A DNA stretch of 64,000 nt from Limnochordia bacterium (GCA_007116995.1 SKHL01000030.1:1-64000); one strand, 5' to 3'. Shown: positions 9,499-19,200, counted from the stretch's first letter. Made by a program: numbers and translations. The notes: generated by a model from the letters alone, not told the origin.

Positions 9499-11230
9499 GA
9501 ACCACACCCCAATTCTCTAAGTCCTCATCCGCCTCTTTTTCCCTACTACCCCTCTTTACCTTCTTCTTTGTACCCTCTTCTTCATCATCGTCCTCAGAAC
9601 TTCCACTATCAGTATCACCATAGTCACGTCTCTGCTTATCCCGATACTTGTCTAATTCTTTCTGAAACTCATCAGTAGCAATATTAGACAGATCAATCCC
9701 AATCAAGTTAAAGACGTAGTTCAGTAGTCTAGTACGATCAATCTTATCCTCATACTCCCCTAGAGTATTAAGTAATTGATCAAGCAACCCAAGCTTTTCC
9801 ATAAAGTCTTGAATCATACTACTCTCTTCAGAAGACTGAATCTCTCTCATCTGTACTGTGAACTTATTCGTGTCCGAAGACCGACCCCGAAATTCTAAGT
9901 AGTTATTACAAAGATCCCGAATACCGTGACGAACAATCGACTGATCCCTCTGCACAATCCGACCATATCTAAAGTCCATCTTCGTTAGGGCAGTATTTCC
10001 TGAGAATCCCGGAACTGAATCCTCTTCAAATCCCATATGAGACTTAGGCACATGTAGTGTAGCAAACAATTTATTTCTAAAGTAGTCAATATCTACAATA
10101 GAACGAACGTCCACTGACTCATTGACCGAATTAACGTTGATATCACCCTTACCTTCACGAGTAGGTATATACACATTAGAGTTAATTGGAATCGGAGAAG
10201 GATCCGTCTTCAAACCCTTATTCTTACCCATACGAGTATGACCCTCAACTCGTCTCCGTACATCAGAAAGAATCTCCTGAGTCTGTCTCGGACCAGCCTG
10301 CCCCACCTCAACCGAAATCACATTAAACTGAGTAGACCGTGCAACCCGGCTCATAATTAACATATCATCTAAAAGACTAATAATCCGATAAATATACCGT
10401 GCATTATCCATTAAACTTGTCCCAAATACTTTGTAACAAGTAATATCACGAACTTCTTTGTCCCCATCCTTACCAACACCACTTGACATACGAACCTTGA
10501 CTTTCGCCCTCTTCGTCATTTTCGTACTCATGAAATGGACGAACTCTTCAGGATTTTCCAGTCTCGGAGAACCCTCTTCCTCATCTAAGTACCCGAGAAT
10601 CGTACCTAGATACTCAATCCGAGCAACCTTCCATCCCTCAGTCACGTTTTCGTAATGAACCTTCTTACCCCCACGCCCTTCAATGACCCGTCTCCGCAAC
10701 TTAAAGTCACCATGTTTGGCAACCTCATACGCCCACTCCCACACTCGACTCTCAATGTCTACGTTATTATCTAAGAACTCATTCAAAAACCTCTCCAGCT
10801 TTTTGTCTGAAGACTCCACGTAAACAATTTTATCATGTGCCGGATCCGGCATACAACAATCGTCTGTAATCATTTCCATAGCAGAACCTACTAAAGGATC
10901 CTTACTCATTTCCTCATTCTCTTTAAACGTCGCCTCCACAGAAAAATCCGTTCGTAACGCAGAAATAACCCCTCGTAAATCTACATCACTAGAACTAATT
11001 AACTTCCTAATATCCTTCGGTGATGTATGTTTTACCGACTCTTCAATACCCTCCATATTCCCATAGGGATTCTTACTGAGATCTTCAATATCATACGACT
11101 CTAAAACCTCTTCGTCAAAGTCAATCCTCTCGACCTCTTCAACAATTTTATCGTGAATATCTCCCTCATCTAACTCCTGACCAGAGAACACATTAAACCT
11201 AAACGTACGTCCAAATACATTTATATCCAA
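9491..11230 (-). CDS. Portal protein (T4 gp20-like)
   Basis: 579 aa; TTG start at 11230 after GTGAGGGGGAAG. The portal forms the dodecameric ring at the capsid vertex through which DNA is packaged. Family features: the N-terminal DPLVGSAMEMITDD helix (about 111-124), the core SRVARSTQFNVISVEVGQ stretch (about 293-310) and the later LHVPKSHMGFEE segment, as in T4-type portals. The C-terminus is a long acidic then basic low-complexity tail (SSEDDDEEEGTKKKVKRG). Terminase lies immediately upstream. Length is typical of gp20-like portals. Confidence 0.88.
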   Translation of the reverse strand: MDINVFGRTFRFNVFSGQELDEGDIHDKIVEEVERIDFDEEVLESYDIEDLSKNPYGNMEGIEESVKHTSPKDIRKLISSSDVDLRGVISALRTDFSVEATFKENEEMSKDPLVGSAMEMITDDCCMPDPAHDKIVYVESSDKKLERFLNEFLDNNVDIESRVWEWAYEVAKHGDFKLRRRVIEGRGGKKVHYENVTEGWKVARIEYLGTILGYLDEEEGSPRLENPEEFVHFMSTKMTKRAKVKVRMSSGVGKDGDKEVRDITCYKVFGTSLMDNARYIYRIISLLDDMLIMSRVARSTQFNVISVEVGQAGPRQTQEILSDVRRRVEGHTRMGKNKGLKTDPSPIPINSNVYIPTREGKGDINVNSVNESVDVRSIVDIDYFRNKLFATLHVPKSHMGFEEDSVPGFSGNTALTKMDFRYGRIVQRDQSIVRHGIRDLCNNYLEFRGRSSDTNKFTVQMREIQSSEESSMIQDFMEKLGLLDQLLNTLGEYEDKIDRTRLLNYVFNLIGIDLSNIATDEFQKELDKYRDKQRRDYGDTDSGSSEDDDEEEGTKKKVKRGSREKEADEDLENWGVVRG

Positions 11231-11250
11231 AATCTCTTCCCCCTCACTAC

Positions 11251-13290
11251 CTAAAACTCATCTAAAATACGACCAATCTCTCTGTCAATTAAGTCCGACA
11301 CGTTTCCCTTCTCCTGATAGTTTCCATGTCCTATATAAAAAGACGAAGAAACCGGATTCGCCATACGAAAATCATCTATCCCATTATATACACTCGCACT
11401 ACTAAACGTAGATGATAGTATACCGTGAACCACACCCGAAACCGCATCTGTGGTGTCCTTTGACCCAGCACTCCCATCCACGTTTTCCTTCCCATGATCC
11501 ACTTTTTTCTTCTCCCGGTTATGTATTAATGAAAATAATTCCACTCTAAACGGTTCATAATCATAAATTTCTAATCTATCCTCATACATGATCTCAATTA
11601 AATCCGTATACGCCTTATCATTTCTATCTACAGACGCATACACCGCATTATATCCCATCTCTGTTAAAATCTGTCTCGAATCCTCTGAACTAAAAATATC
11701 ATACGATATTTTCGCTATCGGAAGTCCCATCGTCCGATTCAAAAAAATAACAAAATCTCTAATCTTATAAATCGCTATCCTCTTTGGTGGCTTTGGTGGT
11801 AGAATCCGTAATACAAAGTCCAAAGCAATAATCGGCTTTGTTACATCATCCTCCACCAACATTTCCTTTATATATCCACACGCAATCCCTGTACTGTCAC
11901 TTGTTATCGACTGATCGATATGAATAAATCTCTTCTTACTAGGGTCCTTGAACTTGTACCCCGGATATAAGAAGTCATGTAACCGAACTGAGTCTCCTGT
12001 AGATATAACAACAGCCTCCTGTATAAACGGGTGAGACAAGTAAGGCTTACAAACTCTCTTGTACACATCTTTAGAACTAAACAATCTCCCCATAGGCGCA
12101 ACCGACACACCACCAATATCCTGCAACGACCGAATAATGTTCGTATCAAAACCCTTTTTCAAGTCTACCGGAACATCCAAAAACAAGTCCCTATGATGAT
12201 CCGGTAAATTATCAATCGCCTCTCTAATTACCTCTGTCTCGTCAGAATCCCCATCTGACTCTACCTGACTAACCTCATCCTTTTTCGTGTACCGAGAAAG
12301 ACCCTCAGACAATCGAAATCTATTTACATCCTCTACAGACTCAATAATAAACGGGTCTAACGAACTATTACCCTGAAACACATAAAACTTCTTCTTCGAA
12401 TACGCCCCCGGCTTTACTTCCCACAACTTAGGCGTCCGAATCAGTGTATGTGGATCCTTCATCCCCGCCCGTATCCTCTGTTCTGTAAATGAACTTTCAT
12501 GAGTAGACGAAGATACCAAGATACTCAACGAACTATCGTACCCATCCGAACTCACGAAACGAGACTTACTACGATTCACGATACTTGAGTACAAGTCAGA
12601 AATACGAGACGCCGAAGAAGAAACAACCTGAGACCCACTCGACTCTCCCCTAAAGAAGTTCGCCTCATCCAAGATAGAACCCAACACGTTCATACCAATC
12701 GAGTGTTGAGTACCAGAACCGTACGTCATCATAATATTCTCCGGAAATACAATCACAGAGTCTAACTTCTCTTTCCTAGGGAAGTGATCTTTGAAGTACG
12801 GTATTGAATCAATCATAGACCTCATATCCCCAAAACCCGTAATCTCCGCCTGATTTTTATTCACACTAAAGTAAATGAACACAATCGTAGACGTAGGCAT
12901 AAGATTAAGAAGTACCGGAATATTTTCGTAACACGATAACTCATAGAATTTCCGTAACATTATAATAATGGACGTGGTACTCTTACCCGTACCTATCGAT
13001 CCTCCTAAAACTACCTCCGTTATCCTATCTGTTCTATCCGAACGAAAAATATCCCGTATTGTATCTTTCCAGTAGTCATACAAGTATACAAAGTTCGGTC
13101 CCAGAAAGTACTCCGACTCCAACCAACTCTCAACCGGCTCAATCTCTCGTATCTGTCTTGAAGTAGAGATCTTCTCCCGTCTGTATATTTCCTCTAAGAG
13201 TGCTCTCTTCAAGATAAGTTTTTCATCCTTTGTCATGTTAACAAACGAACTGTCATCCCCCAAAGAATAAATCAAGTTATTACTATCCAT
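11251..13290 (-). CDS. terL: Terminase large subunit (packaging ATPase and nuclease)
   Basis: 679 aa, ATG start behind TAGGGTGGGG. ATPase: Walker A GGSIGTGKST (about 96-105), Walker B LGSILDEAN (D208/E209), coupling motif VSSSTHE (about 269-275). RNase H-like nuclease: acidic residues in FIHIDQS (D469), ISYDIFS (D551) and KDTTDAVSG (D632/D635). An insert rich in acidic residues lies around 345-365. It drives DNA translocation and headful cutting with the portal encoded just downstream. The length is at the large end for the family. Confidence 0.93.
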   Translation of the reverse strand: MDSNNLIYSLGDDSSFVNMTKDEKLILKRALLEEIYRREKISTSRQIREIEPVESWLESEYFLGPNFVYLYDYWKDTIRDIFRSDRTDRITEVVLGGSIGTGKSTTSIIIMLRKFYELSCYENIPVLLNLMPTSTIVFIYFSVNKNQAEITGFGDMRSMIDSIPYFKDHFPRKEKLDSVIVFPENIMMTYGSGTQHSIGMNVLGSILDEANFFRGESSGSQVVSSSASRISDLYSSIVNRSKSRFVSSDGYDSSLSILVSSSTHESSFTEQRIRAGMKDPHTLIRTPKLWEVKPGAYSKKKFYVFQGNSSLDPFIIESVEDVNRFRLSEGLSRYTKKDEVSQVESDGDSDETEVIREAIDNLPDHHRDLFLDVPVDLKKGFDTNIIRSLQDIGGVSVAPMGRLFSSKDVYKRVCKPYLSHPFIQEAVVISTGDSVRLHDFLYPGYKFKDPSKKRFIHIDQSITSDSTGIACGYIKEMLVEDDVTKPIIALDFVLRILPPKPPKRIAIYKIRDFVIFLNRTMGLPIAKISYDIFSSEDSRQILTEMGYNAVYASVDRNDKAYTDLIEIMYEDRLEIYDYEPFRVELFSLIHNREKKKVDHGKENVDGSAGSKDTTDAVSGVVHGILSSTFSSASVYNGIDDFRMANPVSSSFYIGHGNYQEKGNVSDLIDREIGRILDEF

Positions 13291-13308
13291 ATCTTAGACC
13301 CCACCCTA

Positions 13309-14013
13309 CTACTTCAAAACTCGAATTAAATCAACCAGTTTCTCTGAAGGCAAAGAACTCAACAACATTTTTAGTTTATCTACCTCTTCATCCCGCTTGT
13401 CCTTCTTCAAACTGTGTAACAGTTTCCGAGTCAGTTCCATCATGTTATCAAACGACTTAGACGCAGCCGTATGACGTTCTTTCAAATCGTCTACTTCCAT
13501 ACCTAGAATATCGTTAGGGTCAAACAACGCCTTCTCCGATTCTGAGATAAAATCCAACAAATTAGAAGCTCTCCTAGACATAGCCATTAGTATGTTAAAG
13601 TCTATACTTCGTTCCAACTTGACCTCAGAATTAGCTGTAAACGAACTTAGGGGATCTGACGGAATTTTATCTCTGTTTTGTAACCAACCAATTAGATCTT
13701 CAATAACATCCCCCGACCCCATATTCCCTTCTCCACCAAACAAGTCACTGTTACGAATCGCATCTCTCAGTACCTTGATCTTCTCAGATGAATCTTCTCT
13801 CCCTACACCTACACCCACCTTAGAAGAAGTACTATCTGTTTTTTCTACTTCCTTCTCTTCCTTATCCTCATTACCATCATTATTTAAGTCTACTTCCACA
13901 TCATCTAAAATATCTAGTACATCAAAGTCACCTGATTTACTCGTGTCAACTTCCCGCTCTTTCTCTTCACCTTCATTATGAAGAATCTCATCTAAATCCT
14001 TCTCGTTATCCAC
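13309..14013 (-). CDS. Acidic protein upstream of terminase, possible small-terminase or scaffold role
   Basis: 234 aa, GTG start after AGAGAGGG. The first ~85 residues are disordered and very acidic; residues 85-234 are helical with a Lys/Glu-rich end (HSLKKDKRDEEVDKLK). No motif recognised. In T4-like phages the gene before terL is the small terminase subunit, so that is one candidate. An assembly scaffold is another. Neither is shown by sequence. Confidence 0.65.
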   Translation of the reverse strand: MDNEKDLDEILHNEGEEKEREVDTSKSGDFDVLDILDDVEVDLNNDGNEDKEEKEVEKTDSTSSKVGVGVGREDSSEKIKVLRDAIRNSDLFGGEGNMGSGDVIEDLIGWLQNRDKIPSDPLSSFTANSEVKLERSIDFNILMAMSRRASNLLDFISESEKALFDPNDILGMEVDDLKERHTAASKSFDNMMELTRKLLHSLKKDKRDEEVDKLKMLLSSLPSEKLVDLIRVLK

Positions 14014-14034
14014 TAGTACCGACCCTCTCTGTGT

Positions 14035-14421
14035 TTAATCTTCAAAGTCTTCGTCCGTAAAAAATTCTTCGTCCCCTCTACCCTCTAAAATCTTACTTAC
14101 CCGCTTAACCGAACTCCGTATAAAATACATCTTCTTACCAAAAATCTTAGACGCGCACATCATCGACTCTTCCGTAAAACCGTGTTTCTCTACGTATAAG
14201 TAAATCTTAATACTCTCAATATCCCGAAACAATGCTTTCCTACTAGGAATCTTGACCGTTGACCCAGCAAGTAAATCCAAAAACTTGATATAATCTTCTC
14301 CTATAAGATACTTTACAAAATCATAGATAGGAGACTTACTAGAAAGTCTAAGATACTCTAAATATGTCTCAGACTCCTTCTCGCTCAAGTTAATCAGCGA
14401 TAGAATTCCATGCTTTTCCAT
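14035..14421 (-). CDS. Small putative DNA-binding (HTH-like) protein
   Basis: 128 aa, ATG at 14421 after AAGTGGGGCGG, overlapping the sigma gene by 28 bases. The middle (DLLAGSTVKIPSRKALFRDI) looks like the helix-turn-helix region of small phage proteins with an 'IPSRK' turn. The C-terminus is a run of Asp/Glu. The overlap with the sigma-factor gene suggests co-translation and possibly a shared job in late transcription. Confidence 0.66.
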   Translation of the reverse strand: MEKHGILSLINLSEKESETYLEYLRLSSKSPIYDFVKYLIGEDYIKFLDLLAGSTVKIPSRKALFRDIESIKIYLYVEKHGFTEESMMCASKIFGKKMYFIRSSVKRVSKILEGRGDEEFFTDEDFED

Positions 14422-14960
14422 ATAACCGCCCCACTTAGTCTACGTATTAAGTCCCGGTAAAAATCCTTACCAAACCCACCTCGTAAATTACACTCACTAT
14501 CTTCTCCCCCCTTCTCATTTATCGAGACCTTGAACCCGCTCTTTCTTAAGTCCTTCTCCACAAATAAACTCACATCACCATACGTACGAAACTCCCGACA
14601 CACTGACTCAATGATACACTTAGGGATACTGATAAAGTCCATCTCAAAGTATGAATCTTCCACACTTTCATTATGAAAGTCCTCGTAACAAATCTCCCTC
14701 TTATTCTTATTACGGTAAAGATAGTTATGCATCTCATTTCTCATTCCCGAATATAAGAAGTTAAGAAGAGACCCCTTAGACTTGTCCCAATGACCGGCGG
14801 CTAAAAGCTCATACGCTTTTAGCACACCAGTAGAAAGTAAATCTTCTTTCTCAGACGAATTCGCATAATAGTGACGTGTGTACACAATACTAGCCAAATC
14901 CTGTAACTTCTCCGGCAATTCTTCCGAATCCAAATCACACTCATACAATCTAAACGCCAA
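14394..14960 (-). CDS. Phage RNA polymerase sigma factor, T4 gp55-like
   Basis: 188 aa, TTG start after GGGAGGTGG. Residues ~20-95 match sigma-70 region 2: a helix with EKEDLLSTGVLKAYELLAAG, then FDP-like HWDKSKGSLLNFLYSGMRN, then EMHNYLYRNKNKR. Region 4 is not evident, as in the short late sigma factors of T4-type phages. It should redirect host RNA polymerase to phage late promoters, most likely the CCGTATATATAG elements scattered through this window. Clamp-loader and clamp genes are in the same replicon, which would allow T4-style clamp-dependent late transcription. Confidence 0.82.
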   Translation of the reverse strand: MAFRLYECDLDSEELPEKLQDLASIVYTRHYYANSSEKEDLLSTGVLKAYELLAAGHWDKSKGSLLNFLYSGMRNEMHNYLYRNKNKREICYEDFHNESVEDSYFEMDFISIPKCIIESVCREFRTYGDVSLFVEKDLRKSGFKVSINEKGGEDSECNLRGGFGKDFYRDLIRRLSGAVIWKSMEFYR

Positions 14961-14985
14961 CGAAAACCACCTCCCACGTAAACCT

Positions 14986-16041
14986 CTACCGTTTCATAGC
15001 CCGCTCTTTAAGAGATTTTCCCCCAGAAGTCTGTGTACTCTGCGCTGTTTTAGCATCGGCTGAAAGTAAATGGTAGTAAAGTAACATACCTGATTGAAAA
15101 TCTTCCTCAGACCTAAAGATATTCTCCGACCAATCACTGTAATAATTCTTTACTATCTTTAATACGTTATTTCCGTAACCCGCCACAAGTTTCTTAATCA
15201 AACTATCCTTTGTACCCACCCCCGAAAATTCTTTCATGATCTCAAAGATAAAGTCCGAAAAATCCTTCTGTAAATACATAATAGGAATCGTCTTTAACTC
15301 CTTTAGATACGTTAAAACCCCATCCTCACGATTCTCTAAGATAGACTGAAATAAGTTACTATACAAGTCTAATCCTGATCGAACTGACTCCCGAAATACT
15401 TCGTCTCCTACCAACATGTACTTGTTTAACAACATATGAGCATTTCTCATATGTCCCATACTCCGAGTCGCAATCAATCTTTTCACATCGTCCGACACAG
15501 ATATACCCAACCTATCTTCTATCCCCGTTAAATGTTCCACAATATCATCCCTAGGAACAAGTCCAAAAATCAACTCCAACGACCGAGATCTGATAGTAGG
15601 TATCACCTTATCAATATGCGTCGTACACAGTAGAAAAAAGGTTTTACCCTCAACCTCCTCCAACACCTTCAATAAAGCAGTCTGAGCCTGACTACTCGCC
15701 GCATGAACCTCATCCAATACAATCACTTTCCAGAACTCTTTTGACCCCGAACTAAATACATCCCGTAACTCCCGAACCCTCTCCACGTTACCAATAATCG
15801 TCGCATCATACTCAAAGTAAAACGGCGATAACGTCAGGTCATAGTTAGGGTCTTTGATCCCATTCAACTCTCTCGCCAAAATCCTCGCACTCGTAGTCTT
15901 ACCTGATCCAAAAACACCACTTAAGATAATAGACCTCGGTGAATCCTCTGGATTTCTCACCACATACTGTAAAATTTTCTTGTTCAATTCCTGACCAGCC
16001 ATACTACCCCAAGAACCCGGTCTTAACTCATTAGTCAACAT
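14986..16041 (-). CDS. Clamp-loader ATPase, DnaX-like
   Basis: 351 aa, ATG behind AGAAGGGGGA. RFC/DnaX-type AAA+ ATPase: Walker A GVFGSGKTT (about 42-50), Walker B VLDEVHAA (108-115), sensor-1 LLCTTH (138-142) and the SRC-like arginine-finger motif IRSRS (about 150-154). The C-terminal part is helical, as in clamp-loader collar domains. It should load the beta-type clamp encoded at 37721. Only one loader subunit is seen in the window. A terminator and late-type promoter separate it from the gene upstream. Confidence 0.88.
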   Translation of the reverse strand: MLTNELRPGSWGSMAGQELNKKILQYVVRNPEDSPRSIILSGVFGSGKTTSARILARELNGIKDPNYDLTLSPFYFEYDATIIGNVERVRELRDVFSSGSKEFWKVIVLDEVHAASSQAQTALLKVLEEVEGKTFFLLCTTHIDKVIPTIRSRSLELIFGLVPRDDIVEHLTGIEDRLGISVSDDVKRLIATRSMGHMRNAHMLLNKYMLVGDEVFRESVRSGLDLYSNLFQSILENREDGVLTYLKELKTIPIMYLQKDFSDFIFEIMKEFSGVGTKDSLIKKLVAGYGNNVLKIVKNYYSDWSENIFRSEEDFQSGMLLYYHLLSADAKTAQSTQTSGGKSLKERAMKR

Positions 16042-16073
16042 ATCAAAAATCCCCCTTCTAATTTTTTACCCCA

Positions 16074-16088
16074 CTATAATAAATACGG
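16074..16088 (-). promoter_or_regulatory. Late-type promoter variant, CCGTATTTATTATAG
   Basis: Lies directly downstream of a terminator hairpin and 33 bases before the ATG of the clamp-loader gene. Confidence 0.5.
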
Positions 16089-16093
16089 AGAAA

Positions 16094-16119
16094 TGCCCTC
16101 AATACTAAGTATTAGGGCA
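16094..16119 (-). terminator. Intrinsic terminator after the gene at 16134
   Basis: Hairpin TGCCCT...AGGGCA with the inner AATAC/GTATT pairing extending the stem, followed by TTTCTCC. The T-run is short, so efficiency may be modest. Confidence 0.6.
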
Positions 16120-16133
16120 CCTCTTTGTTACTA

Positions 16134-17342
16134 TTAAACCTGATACAGACTCTTAGCTAATTCAATACATTCCTTTAACTCTTCGACCTTTGTATCTTTC
16201 AAAACCGTCTTACCGAGATAATGACCTTTCTTCAAGTCATACATTAACCGTACGTCATATCTCTTTCCTATATCGTATAAAACAGACTGTTCCACGTCCC
16301 GTCTAAATGTAAAGAATACATGATACGCGTTCTCCCTAGGCTTGTAGTCATAGTCTAAGTGAACAATCCAATCTTCAATCCCCTCATGCTTGTGAATCAC
16401 ATGATTGTACACCATATCATCCATATAATCAGCCGCTAGTGTAGACTCTGTGATATCTTCCATAGTAGTCCACCCATACTGTTCATCTAACTTATGTTTC
16501 GAGACCATCTTCTTAATTACATCTTTATCCCGAAGGTCTATTTTAACATACGGCTGACTCAACGCATCCGTACCCGACTTTAATACAGTGTATTTTCTTG
16601 TGTTAATAGTAGCCTTAATCAAGTCTCCCCACTCTTTATCTGTAATACTTTTATCCCCGATATAGTTAATAAACAACTCAATCGAGTAAATCTCATTACT
16701 ACCATTTAAGATAAGAACCGGATCCACATGAGCATCTTTCAGACTTTTTTTAAACAAGTCCTCGTATAAAAAGTCACCCAACTCCCGATACAGCCGAGCC
16801 TTTTCCCGCTTGTTTTTCGTCTTGATTACAGTAGCTTTACTCATAGAAATTTTCTCACCCTCTTCCTCTTTCTTCCCTGTAGTCTGAGTCTTCTTAACAA
16901 GTTCCGTATCATCTTTTTTATTAGTAGCCTTCTTACTTACAGAAACTTGTTGAACCGGACTCTTACTCTGTGTTTTAGTAATAGTTACACCAGAAAAACC
17001 CGTAACCTTAGGAGTCCAAGTAGTACCGTCTTTATCCGGAATTAAGTTACCAAGAATCTTATTATCCTGGAACTCAGCGTCCACGTCAATGAAAAATCTA
17101 TTATGTGGTATATTTTTATATTTAAGTACCCAGTCCTCAAACTTCAGTACCCCCGGAGAAACAATCGAATAATGAGGATACACCAAGTTCGCCTTCATTT
17201 TATACTCTTTTTCCATCATTAACTCAATGTTACCACCGTACTTCTGTGCCTTCTTCTCCATTGTCTTCCAATCAACTTTAACAAGAGTCCACTTCTCGTT
17301 AATCTCCTCATGTTCTTCCCTCTTCTTAATCACAAACTCCAC
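16134..17342 (-). CDS. Hypothetical protein with Ser/Thr/Lys-rich linker
   Basis: 402 aa, GTG start after TGGTGGTG. Folded-looking ends (residues 1-110 and 180-402, the latter with FINYIGDKSITDKEWGDL and WIVHLDYDYKPRENAYHVFF) are joined by a low-complexity linker rich in K, T and S around 112-175. No catalytic motif recognised. Lies between packaging/replication genes and unknown genes. Confidence 0.68.
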   Translation of the reverse strand: MEFVIKKREEHEEINEKWTLVKVDWKTMEKKAQKYGGNIELMMEKEYKMKANLVYPHYSIVSPGVLKFEDWVLKYKNIPHNRFFIDVDAEFQDNKILGNLIPDKDGTTWTPKVTGFSGVTITKTQSKSPVQQVSVSKKATNKKDDTELVKKTQTTGKKEEEGEKISMSKATVIKTKNKREKARLYRELGDFLYEDLFKKSLKDAHVDPVLILNGSNEIYSIELFINYIGDKSITDKEWGDLIKATINTRKYTVLKSGTDALSQPYVKIDLRDKDVIKKMVSKHKLDEQYGWTTMEDITESTLAADYMDDMVYNHVIHKHEGIEDWIVHLDYDYKPRENAYHVFFTFRRDVEQSVLYDIGKRYDVRLMYDLKKGHYLGKTVLKDTKVEELKECIELAKSLYQV

Positions 17343-17361
17343 AAAATCACCACCAGTTAGA

Positions 17362-17838
17362 TTATGTTAAAACAGACTCTACCTCATCCTTGAATTCTTC
17401 AATCAACGTAATAATTTGTTCTTTGTTTAACCCATCTATCTCATACGACTCCAACGTTCCAGATAAGAACAGACCCAAAAGAGACCTAACAATCGTTCCA
17501 CGATCTTCATTAACCGCACTCATCTTCAACATATCAACAAAAAAGTCATCCGATTCATTTATCTGAATCTTCTTCTTGACTCCCTTGTTCTTTATTGACT
17601 GTACTTCTTTCTCCTTATCCCTACGAGCCTTTTCCCGATCTCGCATAGAATCAGCCGCTCCCCGAGAAAACATTTTTGTATCTGACCGAGAAGCTACCAT
17701 TGACACATCAGTTACTTCATCTTGACGTTCTTCCTCACGATCTACTCCCTCAGAAACATCCATGTTAGGGTTATTCTCTTTTTTCTTCTGTAACTGTTCA
17801 AAGATTGACCGACTTGTTTTTTTATCCGCTGTTCTCAT
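17362..17838 (-). CDS. Hypothetical charged protein
   Basis: 158 aa from ATG 17838 (GGGGTGGGAG upstream; a GTG four codons earlier overlaps that site). Disordered, basic N-terminal two thirds (SMRDREKARRDKEKEVQ) and a helical C-terminal domain (VRSLLGLFLSGTLESYEIDG). Not recognised. Confidence 0.65.
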   Translation of the reverse strand: MRTADKKTSRSIFEQLQKKKENNPNMDVSEGVDREEERQDEVTDVSMVASRSDTKMFSRGAADSMRDREKARRDKEKEVQSIKNKGVKKKIQINESDDFFVDMLKMSAVNEDRGTIVRSLLGLFLSGTLESYEIDGLNKEQIITLIEEFKDEVESVLT

Positions 17839-17858
17839 ACTATCTCCCACCCCGTAAG

Positions 17859-18356
17859 TTATTTAGTTCTTCCAATATCCTCACCCATGACCCGACCTTT
17901 TTTTCGACCCTTCCAAGACGGGTATGTCAAAACAGACGTAGGCAACTTCTTTCCAGCAAGAGCCCCAGCAAACACAATATCCGCATCCTTCGTCTTACCC
18001 TTCCAACGTCTCCGACCCAAGTAATCCAAGTCCACCATAACCGGAAGACCCTCCATACCATACTCAACCGCTAAATTCCGTATTGTACGTTCTGAAGTAA
18101 CTCCCTTATGAGACACAACCAACTCCGTCAATTTACCCAAAATTTCCTGTTCATCAAAGTACCCATACGCACTTTTCTGTTTACCAGGTATAGAGAAAAG
18201 AAAAGCATCTACTTCCGGGTCATACATAAGATAGATCTCGACCTCCCGAAGAATTTCTCTCTCTTCCATCTCCTCATTCACATCTCTCTTCTGTAGATCC
18301 TCCACGATACTACCCATAACATCTGAATATCTTGACTTATTTTTATCCACTATCAC
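17859..18356 (-). CDS. Hypothetical protein
   Basis: 165 aa, GTG start after GAGGGGG. Acidic helical N-terminus, then a mixed alpha/beta part with a basic end (YLGRRRWKGKTKDAD, SWKGRKKGRVMG). No family recognised. The basic C-terminus could bind nucleic acid. Confidence 0.65.
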   Translation of the reverse strand: MIVDKNKSRYSDVMGSIVEDLQKRDVNEEMEEREILREVEIYLMYDPEVDAFLFSIPGKQKSAYGYFDEQEILGKLTELVVSHKGVTSERTIRNLAVEYGMEGLPVMVDLDYLGRRRWKGKTKDADIVFAGALAGKKLPTSVLTYPSWKGRKKGRVMGEDIGRTK

Positions 18357-18405
18357 TGTCTAGTCCCCCTCTACGAAAATATGACCGTAATCTTTCAACA
18401 CACCA

Positions 18406-19134
18406 CTAGTAATCTCCTAGTGATACCATAGTAAGAGAAATCCTCACTTTATCCGCTATATTCATGATACTGTTAGAGTACTTACTGATAACCATACCAC
18501 TCTTCCTTACATTTCCGATCCCCCAAAAATACGCTGTAAAAGCTGTGTGATCCGAAGAAAAGATATCCCGTAACCATGCAAAATAAGCGAATCCTAAATG
18601 TAAGTTCTTGATAGGGTCTGTAAGTGTCTTCTCTCCATACCACTCAATACCCATCCACTTATTAACCTCTCGACCAGTAGGAATCAATATCTGAGTAAGA
18701 CCATAAGCCCCTTTCGAACTAACCACCCGTATTCTCCATGTAGATTCTTGTTTAACCCAAGAGTACATAACCACAGGATCATATCCGTAATAATCCGTCA
18801 AATAGAAAAAAACCTCCACAATCTCCTCAACCAACTCACTACAAATTCTACTATTATTTCTATAGAGATCCGTACGAATCCGATCCATGAGTAATAGTTC
18901 TATATTTTTTTCTGTTACAGACTCTACAACCCTCAGATCAGACTCACTCTCCCTACTTATATATAAAGTACCAGAAGAAATAGAATCACTATCACTATCT
19001 TTTTGACTACCCACATCACCCGCCACCAAAACACGTTCATCAACTGTATTATAAGTTCTGTACGATCCAAACACAACAAAACCAAACAAAGTAAGCGAAG
19101 TAACTAGTATAATCAAAATATTTTTCCTACTCAT
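18406..19134 (-). CDS. Membrane-anchored lytic transglycosylase (SLT domain)
   Basis: 242 aa, ATG after AGTAGGAGGGGG. An N-terminal hydrophobic segment (about 5-23) acts as signal or anchor. A soluble stalk follows, then an SLT-type lysozyme fold from about 115: catalytic Glu130 in WVKQESTWR, then SSKGAYGLTQILIPTG and the later AYFAWLRDIF/FTAYFWGIGNV pattern. It should cleave peptidoglycan glycan strands, either as a virion enzyme during entry or in lysis. No holin is obvious beside it. A late-type promoter lies 18 bases upstream. Confidence 0.85.
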   Translation of the reverse strand: MSRKNILIILVTSLTLFGFVVFGSYRTYNTVDERVLVAGDVGSQKDSDSDSISSGTLYISRESESDLRVVESVTEKNIELLLMDRIRTDLYRNNSRICSELVEEIVEVFFYLTDYYGYDPVVMYSWVKQESTWRIRVVSSKGAYGLTQILIPTGREVNKWMGIEWYGEKTLTDPIKNLHLGFAYFAWLRDIFSSDHTAFTAYFWGIGNVRKSGMVISKYSNSIMNIADKVRISLTMVSLGDY

Positions 19135-19151
19135 GACAACACCCCCTCCTA

Positions 19152-19163
19152 CTATATATACGG
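19152..19163 (-). promoter_or_regulatory. Late-type promoter, CCGTATATATAG
   Basis: Best match to the motif, between the terminator of the gene at 19201 and the transglycosylase start 18 bases downstream. This implies a very short leader. Confidence 0.62.
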
Positions 19164-19170
19164 TGAAAAG

Positions 19171-19197
19171 TAAGAAAAGCGGAGTTTCCTCCGCCTC
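19171..19197 (-). terminator. Intrinsic terminator after the gene at 19201
   Basis: GCGGAGGAAACTCCGC hairpin (6-bp stem, AAAC-type loop) followed by TTTTCTTACTTTTC. Confidence 0.75.
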
Positions 19198-19200
19198 CCA

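Noticed and set aside
13592..13981. Open frame of ~129 codons on the + strand
   Set aside because: It mirrors the acidic low-complexity part of the minus-strand gene at 13309; Ser-rich composition, no ribosome-binding site.
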